NCBI GenBank assembly: GCA_035260545.1 | Contig: DATFUZ010000031.1 | Coordinates: 1-32,684 of the forward strand | DNA from: DATDDB01 sp035260545 | GTDB taxonomy: Bacteria; Pseudomonadota; Gammaproteobacteria; Burkholderiales; Gallionellaceae | Direction: 5' to 3' | Length of the DNA: 32,684 nt | In this document: positions 16,321-23,500 of the stretch, piece by piece | Position numbering within the stretch: position 1 is the first letter of the stretch | Layout of the letters: every line of letters begins with the position of its first letter | The notes under the pieces: generated by a model | What the model saw: only the letters and a program-made list of their open reading frames with translations | What the model was told of the DNA's origin: nothing | The model's database searches: none | Translations under genes and position numbers: made by a program

Positions 16321-17706
16321 ATGAATCACGGATTCTGCAAGGCGGCACGCCTCGCGGCCGTCCTGTTGATGGGGATGGCGGCTAGCCAGGCCGGGGCCGC
16401 GGGGCATTCCGGCACGCATCATCGCCACGCAAATACGGGGCGCCTCGCCAATCCTTTCGCCGGCGTCAAATGGTATGTGAACCCCAAGTGGCGCGCCCAC
16501 GCGCTCAAGGAACCCGGCGGTGCGGCCATCGCCGACTACAGCACCGCCGTCTGGCTGGACCGCATCGGCGTCATCGAACCAGGCACGGACGCCAAGGGCC
16601 GCAAGACCTGGGGCCTGGCTGATTACCTCGACGACGCCCTCGCGCAAAAGGCCGGCATCATCACCATCGTGCTCTACGACCTGCCCAACCGCGACTGCGC
16701 CGCACTCGCCAGCAGCGGCGAACTGCTCATCGCCAAGGACGGCTATCGCCGCTACACGCAGGACTACATAGCCCCCATCGTCAAAATCCTCTCCCGGCCC
16801 AAATACCGCGCGCTGCGCATCGCCGCCATCATCGAGCCGGATTCCCTGCCCAACCTCGTCACCAACCTTGCCGTGCCCAAGTGCCGCGAGGCTGCCGGTC
16901 CCGGCGGCTACGTGCAGGGCATACAGTACACGCTCAACGCACTCTATCCCCTGCGCGATGTCTACAGCTATGTGGACATCGGCCATTCCGGCTGGCTGGG
17001 CTGGGACAACAACCTCAACAAGGCCGTCACGCTGATTGCAGACACCATCAAGGGTACGGATCACGGCGTGGATAGCGTGGCCGGCTTCGTCTCCAACACC
17101 GCGAACTACACGCCGCTGGCCGAGCCATTCCTCGACAAATACGAACACGGCGCCGTGCCCAACGACAGCGGCCTGCAAGTGCGCCAGGCCAGCTTTTACG
17201 GCTGGAACCCGCACTTCGGCGAGATCGACTATGTGCGCGCCTTTCGCCAGAAGATGGTCGCGCACGGCTTCCCCGACACCATAGGTATGCTCATCGACAC
17301 CTCGCGCAATGGATGGGGAGGGCCGCAGCGGCCGGAGAAGGTTTCCACCGCGACGACCCCGGATGCCTTTGTCAACCAGTCGCGCATCGACCGCCGCACC
17401 GGTCGCGGCATGTGGTGCAACCAGCCCGGCGGCATCGGCGAGCGTCCGCGCGCCAACCCCGTGCCCGGCGTGGATGCTTATGTGTGGGTGAAGCCGCCCG
17501 GCGAATCGGATGGCGTCGCCCGCGCCGGCGTGCCCGACCCCAACGACCCGGCGAAGAGATTCGACCGCTACTGCGACCCGGCCTATGCCCCGCCCGGCGC
17601 CAACGGCGCGCTCACCGGCGCGCTGGCGGGCGCGCCCAACGCCGGCCAGTGGTTCAGCACCGGTTTTCACGTGCTGCTGGAGAATGCCTGGCCGCCGTTG
17701 AAGTGA
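16321..17706 (+). CDS. Secreted glycoside hydrolase family 6 (cellulase)
   Basis: 461 residues with GGGAGG before the ATG and a signal peptide (cleavage near AGAAG). GH6 enzymes cut cellulose beta-1,4 links with inversion. Key residues are in place: YDLPNRDCAALASSGE (Asp125), IIEPDSLPNLVTN (Asp174, the general acid), YVDIGHSGWLGWDNN, IDTSRNGWGG, GMWCNQPGGIGERP and WVKPPGESDGV (Asp397). Residues 28-45 are a His/Gly-rich linker, and no carbohydrate-binding module is present. Whether it is endo- or exo-acting cannot be told without the loop structure. No other cellulose genes are nearby. Confidence 0.93.
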   Translation: MNHGFCKAARLAAVLLMGMAASQAGAAGHSGTHHRHANTGRLANPFAGVKWYVNPKWRAHALKEPGGAAIADYSTAVWLDRIGVIEPGTDAKGRKTWGLADYLDDALAQKAGIITIVLYDLPNRDCAALASSGELLIAKDGYRRYTQDYIAPIVKILSRPKYRALRIAAIIEPDSLPNLVTNLAVPKCREAAGPGGYVQGIQYTLNALYPLRDVYSYVDIGHSGWLGWDNNLNKAVTLIADTIKGTDHGVDSVAGFVSNTANYTPLAEPFLDKYEHGAVPNDSGLQVRQASFYGWNPHFGEIDYVRAFRQKMVAHGFPDTIGMLIDTSRNGWGGPQRPEKVSTATTPDAFVNQSRIDRRTGRGMWCNQPGGIGERPRANPVPGVDAYVWVKPPGESDGVARAGVPDPNDPAKRFDRYCDPAYAPPGANGALTGALAGAPNAGQWFSTGFHVLLENAWPPLK

Positions 17707-17863
17707 AGAGTGGCCTGAATTTCCCTAGATGCCCGGCTCAATGCCGCTTGGTGGGGGGCGTTCCCATAACCCTTCCAGGGGATAGCTGGATGATGAACAG
17801 ACGGCGAGAATAGGGCCGATTTAATGGCGCCATTCAGAAACCGTCTGTAAACCAGGGAGGGGA

Positions 17864-18244
17864 ATGAACATGAAATTGACGATTGCAGGCGTGGCCGCTG
17901 CTGGCCTGATCTATGCGGGGAGCGCGCTGGCGGTGGATATGCCGCCGGAAGTGCAGGATTTTCATTGTGATAGCTGCCATGCGATCAACCATCGCATCCT
18001 CGGCCCGTCGTGGATGGATGTGTCCAGGCGCTACAAGGGGCAAACGAGCTACAAGTATTCCATGAGCGGCTCCAATGCGCCCGACGCCAGGACTTATCCA
18101 CTGGTGGACGGACTGGTCATGAAAATATCCCGCGGCGGCGCGGGCAACTGGGGCTCCGAGCCCATGATCGCCAACAACGCGCTCCGGAACAAACAGGGCG
18201 AAATCAGACGCATCGTCCAGTTCATCCTGGGCCTGGACAAATAG
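17864..18244 (+). CDS. Periplasmic monoheme cytochrome c
   Basis: 126 residues (124 if the second ATG at 17870, better spaced from GGGAGG, is used). A signal peptide ends near ALA, followed by CDSCH for covalent heme. The probable axial Met is in GSEPMIANN. It is a small class I cytochrome c551-like electron carrier, with the GPSW.DVS..YKG segment of that group. It follows the GH6 gene after 157 bases, with its own ribosome site. The electron partner is unknown. Confidence 0.9.
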   Translation: MNMKLTIAGVAAAGLIYAGSALAVDMPPEVQDFHCDSCHAINHRILGPSWMDVSRRYKGQTSYKYSMSGSNAPDARTYPLVDGLVMKISRGGAGNWGSEPMIANNALRNKQGEIRRIVQFILGLDK

Positions 18245-18385
18245 GCTCAGGGCGCTTGGCCCCCGCGGCATGGGGCCGATGTCAGCGCGCGGCGCCTGAA
18301 GGTGGCCGGGGCAGGCGAAGGTTCCCGCCCGGCCACGCCCCTCGCGCGGCTATTGAGGTTTCCATACTTTGCGACAATATGCGGA

Positions 18386-18410
18386 ATGACGGGTATTGGA
18401 TGCTCGTCAT
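18386..18410. repeat. 25-bp imperfect palindrome between convergent genes
   Basis: ATGACGGGTAT and ATGCTCGTCAT face each other around TGG (9 of 11 positions pair). It lies between the convergent cytochrome and NTP pyrophosphohydrolase genes. Without a T run it is not a standard terminator. Confidence 0.35.
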
Positions 18411-18427
18411 GAATTACGGAAAGGCCG

Positions 18428-18793
18428 CTAGTAATCGGAATACTTGCGCGAGTCGCCGCGCACCTTGTCCGCGGGGTATTTAGTGCGGTTGATCTCCAGC
18501 TTCTCCTGCGCGGCAGCGGCGAGGTCCACGCCCAGCTTGTCCGCCAGCCGCACCAGGTAGATCAGCACGTCCGCCATCTCATGGCTCACCGCCTTCAGCT
18601 TGGCGGGGCCCAGTTCTTCCGCCGTGCCGGTGGTCAGCCACGTAAAAGGCTCCAGCAGCTCGGCCGCCTCTACCGCGAGCGCGCTGGCGAGGTTCTTGGG
18701 CGCGTGAAACTGGTCCCAGTCGCGTTCGTGCACGAAGGTGTTGATGTCGGCGCGCAGTTGCGCCAGGTCGTAATGCGTCGGCTGATTTGCCAT
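18428..18793 (-). CDS. MazG-like nucleotide pyrophosphohydrolase
   Basis: 121 residues, all-alpha NTP-PPase fold. The metal-binding pattern is E42-x2-E45 (VEAAELLEPF) and E72-x2-D75 (HEMADVLIYLVRLADKLGVDL), with the long KNLASALAVEAAEL helix before it, closest to the dCTP pyrophosphatase/RS21-C6 branch. It cleaves non-canonical or excess dNTPs to the monophosphate and pyrophosphate. AGGAGG precedes the ATG. It is the last gene of a three-gene minus-strand operon, 24 bases after the DUF2335 gene. Confidence 0.9.
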   Translation of the reverse strand: MANQPTHYDLAQLRADINTFVHERDWDQFHAPKNLASALAVEAAELLEPFTWLTTGTAEELGPAKLKAVSHEMADVLIYLVRLADKLGVDLAAAAQEKLEINRTKYPADKVRGDSRKYSDY

Positions 18794-18817
18794 GACACGC
18801 CTCCTGTAAGGGTTTCC

Positions 18818-19300
18818 TTAGCGGTTCTTGCGCATGCTTACCTGCACCACGGCCAGCGCCACCATCACCACCGCGGCAATCGCCACGCCGACCCAGGGCT
18901 GGCCCCGTTCCGCCAGCCACACCCCGCCGCCGACCCCGGCCACGCCCACGATCAGCGCCGAAGCCTGCGCGAAAAGATGTTCCACGAAGATCAGGTTGTT
19001 CACCCGCACCTGCTCCGCGCGGCGGTGTTCCGATTCCAGTTGCGTCTGCTCGATGATCCAGTCCACCGCGCCCGGCTTGATCTTGCGCAGCGCGTCGAGC
19101 TGATCGACGGGCAGAATCGGGCTGTCGACCTCCGCCGTGCTTTTGCGCGCCGGCTTGGCCGGGCTCTTGCTCTCGCCTTCGGCGGAGCCGGCGCGCCTGG
19201 TGGTCGCGGTGTTCCGGCCCGTGGCGCTTCGGGTTGCCGCGGTTCGCGTCGTCGCTTTTCGTGTCTGGGTCGTCTTGCCGCTCGTGGTGCGTGTCGTCAC
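18818..19300 (-). CDS. DUF2335-type membrane protein
   Basis: 160 residues, GTG start. AGGA, overlapping the stop codon of the upstream small ORF (TAGGA), is the ribosome site, so translation is probably coupled. Residues 1-55 are a Thr/Arg/Ala/Lys-rich disordered tail. Residues 62-105 (LDALRKIKPGAVDWIIEQTQLESEHRRAEQ) carry the family signature, and two membrane helices follow at about 111-130 and 136-154. DUF2335 proteins are short predicted membrane proteins of unknown function, sometimes found in mobile regions. Confidence 0.75.
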   Translation of the reverse strand: MTTRTTSGKTTQTRKATTRTAATRSATGRNTATTRRAGSAEGESKSPAKPARKSTAEVDSPILPVDQLDALRKIKPGAVDWIIEQTQLESEHRRAEQVRVNNLIFVEHLFAQASALIVGVAGVGGGVWLAERGQPWVGVAIAAVVMVALAVVQVSMRKNR

Positions 19301-19307
19301 TCGTGTC

Positions 19308-19490
19308 CTACTTTCTGAATTGCCTGTTCATATCGCGGACGATGCTCTCCGCATCCCGCCGCAGGTTCGCGGCATCCAGGCCAAACGCCCGCTCCGGGGG
19401 CAGTTCATAGGGCCGCGCGCGCGCCGTCACCATCGCCGCGCGCATGCCGTGGCGCACCTCGGCCAGAATCTTGCGGATAAGCTTGTCCAT
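19308..19490 (-). CDS. Small 60-residue protein with leaderless start, unknown function
   Basis: MDKLIRKILAEVRHGMRAAM opens a basic, helical peptide that ends MNRQFRK. No ribosome site precedes the ATG; instead a strong promoter places the transcript start at or next to the ATG itself. The stop codon overlaps the ribosome site of the DUF2335 gene. The promoter and first 17 codons recur in diverged form at 25530-25616, with M, K, L, I, R, I, R, M, R conserved at nine of 17 positions. I know no family for it. Confidence 0.6.
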   Translation of the reverse strand: MDKLIRKILAEVRHGMRAAMVTARARPYELPPERAFGLDAANLRRDAESIVRDMNRQFRK

Positions 19491-19497
19491 CGGGCAG

Positions 19498-19526
19498 ATA
19501 TTAACGGCTCGGGGCCGTTTTATCAA
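19498..19526 (-). promoter_or_regulatory. Sigma70 promoter with spacer dyad, leaderless geometry
   Basis: On the minus strand TTGATA (19521-19526), 17 bases, TAATAT (19498-19503), then only seven bases to the ATG at 19490. The spacer holds an AACGGC/GCCGTT dyad (19503-19519) that could be an operator. The same layout occurs at 25588-25616. Confidence 0.75.
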
Positions 19527-19675
19527 AGGGCGTGGGGTTATGGCGCAACGCAGGGCAGGGCGGGCTGAAGAAGGCGCCGGAGCAGCCGATGCCCGGACAG
19601 GCGGGAGCGGAGGGCTTCCGGCCCAGCCTTGCCGTGGAAGGGCAAGGCGGATGGGCGCTCCCCCGCGGCCGCAGA

Positions 19676-20161
19676 TTATTTCCGTGCCATCAGCGCTTCG
19701 ATGTCGCCGGCCTTGGCCGGACCCTCGATGCGTTCGACGAGCTTTCCGGTCGGCGAAAAGAGATAGCTGGTCGGAAGGCCATGCAATTCGCCGAAGTCGC
19801 TGGCGATGTCCTCGTTGCCGAAGACCAGGGGGTAGCGGATAGCCTGTTTCGCCGCCGCGTCCACCACTTCCTGCCTGGAATGATACATCACGGCGACGCC
19901 GATGATCTGCAGATCCTTATGCCGGTTTTGCAGTGCGGCGAAGGCGGGCATTTCGTCCAGGCAGGGCGGGCACCAGGGCGCCCAGAAGTTGACCAGCACC
20001 CATTTACCGTGCAGCGCGGACAGGCTGTACTGCGCGCCGTCCCGCGCTTTGAGCCGCCAGCCGTCCGCCCACGCCGCGGGGCTGGCGGAAAACGCGAGCA
20101 GCAACGCCGCGGCGAGCGATGCGGCGCGCAGGGTGCGGGGTATAACCATCTTCTTGCCCAT
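19676..20161 (-). CDS. TlpA/ResA-like periplasmic thioredoxin
   Basis: 161 residues from the ATG at 20161 (GAGGTG upstream). An N-terminal signal or anchor (TLRAASLAAALLLAFSA, cleavage near AWA) is followed by a thioredoxin fold with WCPPC (Cys64, Cys67) and the cis-Pro loop GLPTSYLF. It should act as a thiol-disulfide oxidoreductase in the periplasm, as in cytochrome c maturation or copper-site assembly. It follows the barrel-like gene by 29 bases on the same strand, so the two are probably co-transcribed, downstream of the nitrite reductase operon. Confidence 0.9.
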   Translation of the reverse strand: MGKKMVIPRTLRAASLAAALLLAFSASPAAWADGWRLKARDGAQYSLSALHGKWVLVNFWAPWCPPCLDEMPAFAALQNRHKDLQIIGVAVMYHSRQEVVDAAAKQAIRYPLVFGNEDIASDFGELHGLPTSYLFSPTGKLVERIEGPAKAGDIEALMARK

Positions 20162-20190
20162 GATCCACCTCACGGTTCTGGTTGCGCTCA

Positions 20191-21237
20191 CTACAGGGTC
20201 TGCTGCATGCCTACGGTGAGCGTGTAGCGCGGCACGAGCTGGAGCGAATTGACATTCTGGTAAACCGGGAGCTGCACGAAGCCATACGCGCTCAATCCGC
20301 CGCCCAGCCGCAGGGCAGCGCCCGGTGCAAGATAGGCCAGGGTTCCACCCGTGGTGGGGCCGCCGGTCAGCACATCCGGCGGCGTGGCCCCGCTGCCGCT
20401 GTCCGGGCGGCGGTGGATGACGTTGAATTGCAGCATGGGCGAGAATTTCTCGCCGAATTTCGCCTTGCGGATGCCCGAATTCAGCTGGTAGCTGTCACCG
20501 GGGCGGTAATCGAGCCCATTGAGCGTCTGCGTGGCGACGGCATGCTGCACCGTGCCCTGGACAAACCAGCCATAGTCGCTGAACGCACCCGTGGCATAAC
20601 CGCCAAGGATGATGTCGGTCGAGCCGGTGCCGATCTGCAGGCTGCGGTCTACCGGGGTTCCGTCGTTGAAGGTCATGTCGGTGCTGCCGGTCGGCAGCTT
20701 GGCCCCGACGATGAACCCGGAAGTGCGGTGCTCGGACAAGCCGGCATAGCGGCCCAGCACGCGGATGTCGCCGATGCTGCCTTGAGCCGACGTGAGATAG
20801 GTCGAGCCCAGTGGAGCGGTTGTGCCCCAGGTGGCATGGCTGCGGTACAGGTATGGAATTTCGGCGATGACGCCCCAGCGGTCGTTGGTGTAATTCAGCG
20901 AAGCCGTAGCGGTCTGGGTCCGGGTATAGGTCTCGACTTCCTGTCCTGCGGCGAGGAGGCGGTCAATCTGCGCGCCCGATGCGGCGCTGCGGCCGTAACG
21001 CTGCTGGTTCTGGTCGATGTAGTTGTATGCAAGGCCAAGGGTCAGGCCCGGCGTGGTGATAAGTCCCTGGGTCTGCCACGCGGTGGAAATGGTGTCGCCG
21101 CACGCGGCACAGGCGCGGGCCGCCTGAGGGGCAAGGGCGAGCAAGCCAAGTGCGCACACCGCCATAGCGATGGTAAGTAGCTGGCGCCCGGTCTGGAACG
21201 GGTTTGGGTTGATCTCGCTTACGCGGATGCTCGTCAT
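20191..21237 (-). CDS. Outer-membrane beta-barrel-like protein (MetA-pathway/transporter-like)
   Basis: 348 residues from the ATG at 21237. The signal peptide ends near ARA, so the mature protein would start with CAACGDT, a CxxC pair at the N-terminus. The rest is alternating-strand, Gly/Tyr/Thr-rich sequence (LTLGLAYNYIDQNQQRYG, WGVIAEIPYLYR, IGDIRVLGRYAG, TSGFIVGAKLPTGSTD) ending in a strand finishing in Leu, as in outer-membrane barrels. The GAKLPTG and SIGDIRVLGRY segments recall the phenol-degradation MetA-like family. It lies 88 bases downstream of nirK behind a terminator. Substrate unknown. Confidence 0.75.
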   Translation of the reverse strand: MTSIRVSEINPNPFQTGRQLLTIAMAVCALGLLALAPQAARACAACGDTISTAWQTQGLITTPGLTLGLAYNYIDQNQQRYGRSAASGAQIDRLLAAGQEVETYTRTQTATASLNYTNDRWGVIAEIPYLYRSHATWGTTAPLGSTYLTSAQGSIGDIRVLGRYAGLSEHRTSGFIVGAKLPTGSTDMTFNDGTPVDRSLQIGTGSTDIILGGYATGAFSDYGWFVQGTVQHAVATQTLNGLDYRPGDSYQLNSGIRKAKFGEKFSPMLQFNVIHRRPDSGSGATPPDVLTGGPTTGGTLAYLAPGAALRLGGGLSAYGFVQLPVYQNVNSLQLVPRYTLTVGMQQTL

Positions 21238-21279
21238 GACGCTGCCTGCCGTATCTGTGTGGGTTGCAAGGGTGTGTGC

Positions 21280-21307
21280 AAAAAGGGGAGGGGGCAAGGC
21301 CCCCTCC
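21280..21307 (-). terminator. Rho-independent terminator after nirK
   Basis: A perfect 9-bp stem GGAGGGGGC/GCCCCCTCC (21287-21295 with 21299-21307), followed on the minus strand by CCTTTTT. It lies between the nirK stop (21326) and the next gene's start (21237), so that gene relies on read-through or on a promoter not recognised here. Confidence 0.85.
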
Positions 21308-21325
21308 AAAAGCACGTCCGCTCTG

Positions 21326-22273
21326 TTACTGGACTATCTCGTGTCCGGGCTTGCCCGCTTGAGGATCCGCATCCGGCTTGTTCATGAGGACGGTGATGGC
21401 TCCACGCAGCGCTGCGCCCATCGTATGGTCAACAATCGCATTGTTGGTCGGACGATCGGCGGGGGGGACAATGTCAAAAGTATCGCCTTCCGCCACAGCG
21501 ACGTTATACGTCTGGATTCCATACAAGGTGTTCCTCGGGTTGCCGCCGATGTACACGCGGTCCCAGATGCCGGCGATAGGATGGAAAGCGACGGGCATGT
21601 TGATATTGGCGTTCACGAAATAAATGCGAACGCGCTCGCCCGGCTTGGCCTGCAGAACCTGGGAGGCATTCGGATCGTGCACGGGGTCGTAGTGCAGGAT
21701 CTTGCCGTTGATGAGCGAGCCGGCCCAGCCCTTGTTTTCAAGCATGGCCTTGTAGTTGTCAGCATCCGGGAAGTACTGGCCCTGCACGAGGACGTACTCG
21801 CGGTCAGGTTTGGGGTAGGCCTTGCTGTATCCGCCCTTGGGCTCGACCAGAATGACGCCGTACATCCCGCGGGCAATGTGCTGCACCATCGGGCTGGCGC
21901 CGCAATGGTACATGAAAAGGCCGGGCACCTTGGCCTGGAAGATGAAGTGCTTGCTTTGGCCCGGCTTGACCGGCGCGAACTCGTTCAGCACGTCGACCTG
22001 TGCGGCATGGAAGTCGATGGCATGGGAATTCTTGTTTTCGGGCGGGTTGATCAGCGTGAAATCGACCGTGTCTCCTTCTCGAACCCGAACGAATTTCCCG
22101 GGAATGGACCCGTCGAAAGTCCAGGCGGGATACATCGTTCCCTTGTTGTCTATCGGTATCTGCACCTCGCGCGCGGTCATCGTGACCTTTACGGTCTTCG
22201 CGACGGCGCACGGCGCGGCCAGGATGCTGGCCAGGGCCATTACTGCAATCGTAGTCTTCTTGATCGTGTGCAT
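21326..22273 (-). CDS. nirK: Copper-containing nitrite reductase, Nitrosomonas type
   Basis: 315 residues from the ATG at 22273 (GGGAGA upstream; an ATG 15 bases earlier lacks one). Reduces nitrite to NO in the periplasm; signal peptide cleavage is near AVA. Two cupredoxin domains. Type 1 copper ligands are His84, Cys124, His132 and Met137 (NSHAID; YHCGASPMVQHIARGM). Type 2 ligands are His89, His123 and His283 (VDHTMG). Catalytic Asp87 and His231 (AFHPIAGIWDRVY) are kept. The shorter MYHCGASPMVQH loop and the HPIAGIWDRVY block match the Nitrosomonas europaea enzyme rather than Alcaligenes-type NirK. It is the last gene of the ncgABC-nirK order, with a terminator after it. Confidence 0.95.
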   Translation of the reverse strand: MHTIKKTTIAVMALASILAAPCAVAKTVKVTMTAREVQIPIDNKGTMYPAWTFDGSIPGKFVRVREGDTVDFTLINPPENKNSHAIDFHAAQVDVLNEFAPVKPGQSKHFIFQAKVPGLFMYHCGASPMVQHIARGMYGVILVEPKGGYSKAYPKPDREYVLVQGQYFPDADNYKAMLENKGWAGSLINGKILHYDPVHDPNASQVLQAKPGERVRIYFVNANINMPVAFHPIAGIWDRVYIGGNPRNTLYGIQTYNVAVAEGDTFDIVPPADRPTNNAIVDHTMGAALRGAITVLMNKPDADPQAGKPGHEIVQ

Positions 22274-22444
22274 CTCAAAATCTCCCATTCATGGAATAAG
22301 TATTCAACGTCAACCACAACTTTCTTTTCTCCCTCTTTCTCTGCCTTATCTCCTCCTCTCCGGGTTTTCTCCTCGCCTTGCTGCCGGGCGGCTGTTCTTT
22401 TCCTCGCCGCTTTTCCTTCCGGCCACTCTCCCCCTCTCCGTCGT
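22274..22444 (-). other. Purine-rich spacer between ncgC and nirK
   Basis: 171 bases with no convincing gene. On the transcribed (minus) strand it is almost all A and G, as in GGAGAGGAGGAGATAAGG, interrupted by short CG-rich bits. A short open frame exists but has no ribosome site and reads as Arg/Lys/Glu repeats. It may affect mRNA stability or nirK translation. Confidence 0.5.
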
Positions 22445-22801
22445 TTACGAGCCGTATTTGCACTTGCAGAGTTCGCGCAAGTGTTGAACCATGTCGCGGA
22501 TCTCGTCATCGCTCAGCGTGCTGCCCCAAGGGGGCATCAGCACCGACTTGTCGATGGAGAGGCCGCCTTCCTTGATGACCTTGAACAGGTCGGCATCGGA
22601 GCGGCCGGACATGGCTTTCGCGTCCGTGTGGTCGCGCGGCTGCACCGACATGTCGCGGATGTTGACTCCCTTGCCGTTACCCTGGGTGCCGTGGCACTGG
22701 ACACAGTAGGTGCGGTAGTTGTCCTTGGCTGCCTCCCTGGCGAACACCGGCGACGCCGCCAGCAATGCGGCGATCACGAGGGCGAGTCTGCTATTTTTCA
22801 T
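22445..22801 (-). CDS. ncgC: Monoheme cytochrome c (NcgC-like)
   Basis: 118 residues. The ATG at 22801 is chosen over the one at 22807 because AAGGAGG sits directly against the latter. The signal peptide ends near VFA. Heme is bound at CVQCH (Cys33-His37), and Met89 (VLMPPWG) is the likely axial ligand, in the pattern of class I c-type cytochromes with GNGKGVNIRDM. The C-terminus CKCKYGS adds two unusual cysteines. It overlaps the end of ncgB by 11 bases. The symbol follows from order and similarity to the N. europaea cluster. Confidence 0.88.
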   Translation of the reverse strand: MKNSRLALVIAALLAASPVFAREAAKDNYRTYCVQCHGTQGNGKGVNIRDMSVQPRDHTDAKAMSGRSDADLFKVIKEGGLSIDKSVLMPPWGSTLSDDEIRDMVQHLRELCKCKYGS

Positions 22802-23498
22802 TTCCATCCTCCTTCGAAAGCGCTTCGAGGTAATGCACCAGTTTCTGGATGTTTGCGTCCGTCACGTGCTTGTTCGGCATCCATATCTTCGGATCCCACG
22901 CCTGCGGGCTGCGGATGTAGCTGGCCATGAATTCGGGCTGCAGCCGCTTCCCGGCCGTGTAGAGTTCCGGCCCGGACAGGCCGCCGTAATCCGGCTCGAT
23001 GCGGTGACAGGCCATGCAGCCAAGGAACTTGTCGAACACCAGCTCGCCCATCTGGCTGGAGATCGTGCTGTTGTCGATTTTCTCCTTCGCGATCAGGTCG
23101 TCGTGCGGCTTCAGCTTCATCAGTTCCGTGGCCACGGCCCCGGCATCGGCAGCGGAAAGGGCGGCATGGTCGTGGAGCGTGGATGGATCGACCACGTCCC
23201 CCTTGGGGCCGGGCTTGATGTGGTCCTCGTAGAATTCGCCCGCCGGTCGGATGCGCTGCGGTTTCTGCAGCCATGCCACCAGCCACTCCTTGCGGTACTT
23301 GTTGCCTGCGTAGAACAGGTCCGGCCCCTTCCTGGCCCACAGCTGCTGAAGTGTCTGCGGCGCAGGACCTTTCAGGTTGTGGCAGGACACGCACTGCTGT
23401 TGCAGGATGGCCGCCCCGTCCGCTGCCTGCGCCTGCGGCGCAAAGGCAAAGGCGGCAAGGACGAGGGTGGCAATTGCGGTTAAATGGCGCATTGGCAT
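22791..23498 (-). CDS. ncgB: Diheme cytochrome c (NcgB-like)
   Basis: 235 residues. GGAGG stands five bases before the ATG. The signal peptide ends near AQA. Two heme sites: CVSCH (Cys36-His40) and CMACH (Cys161-His165), with Met207 (KIWMPNKH) a likely axial ligand for the second. It should pass electrons between the periplasmic pool and the copper oxidase or nitrite reductase. It starts two bases after the multicopper oxidase stop, so translation is tightly linked. Confidence 0.9.
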   Translation of the reverse strand: MPMRHLTAIATLVLAAFAFAPQAQAADGAAILQQQCVSCHNLKGPAPQTLQQLWARKGPDLFYAGNKYRKEWLVAWLQKPQRIRPAGEFYEDHIKPGPKGDVVDPSTLHDHAALSAADAGAVATELMKLKPHDDLIAKEKIDNSTISSQMGELVFDKFLGCMACHRIEPDYGGLSGPELYTAGKRLQPEFMASYIRSPQAWDPKIWMPNKHVTDANIQKLVHYLEALSKEDGNEK

Positions 23499-23500
23499 GT

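Noticed and set aside
21326..22273. Apparent loss of the second catalytic His in NirK
   Set aside because: On realignment with the Alcaligenes-type sequence the catalytic His is the first of the two in that block, and His231 (AFHPIAG) occupies it.
22275..22463. Small minus-strand ORF within the purine-rich spacer
   Set aside because: No ribosome site and its Arg/Lys/Glu composition follows directly from the purine run.
21170..22930. 586-codon plus-strand frame across nirK and its neighbours
   Set aside because: It crosses several well-supported minus-strand genes, a terminator and a promoterless spacer; no family match.
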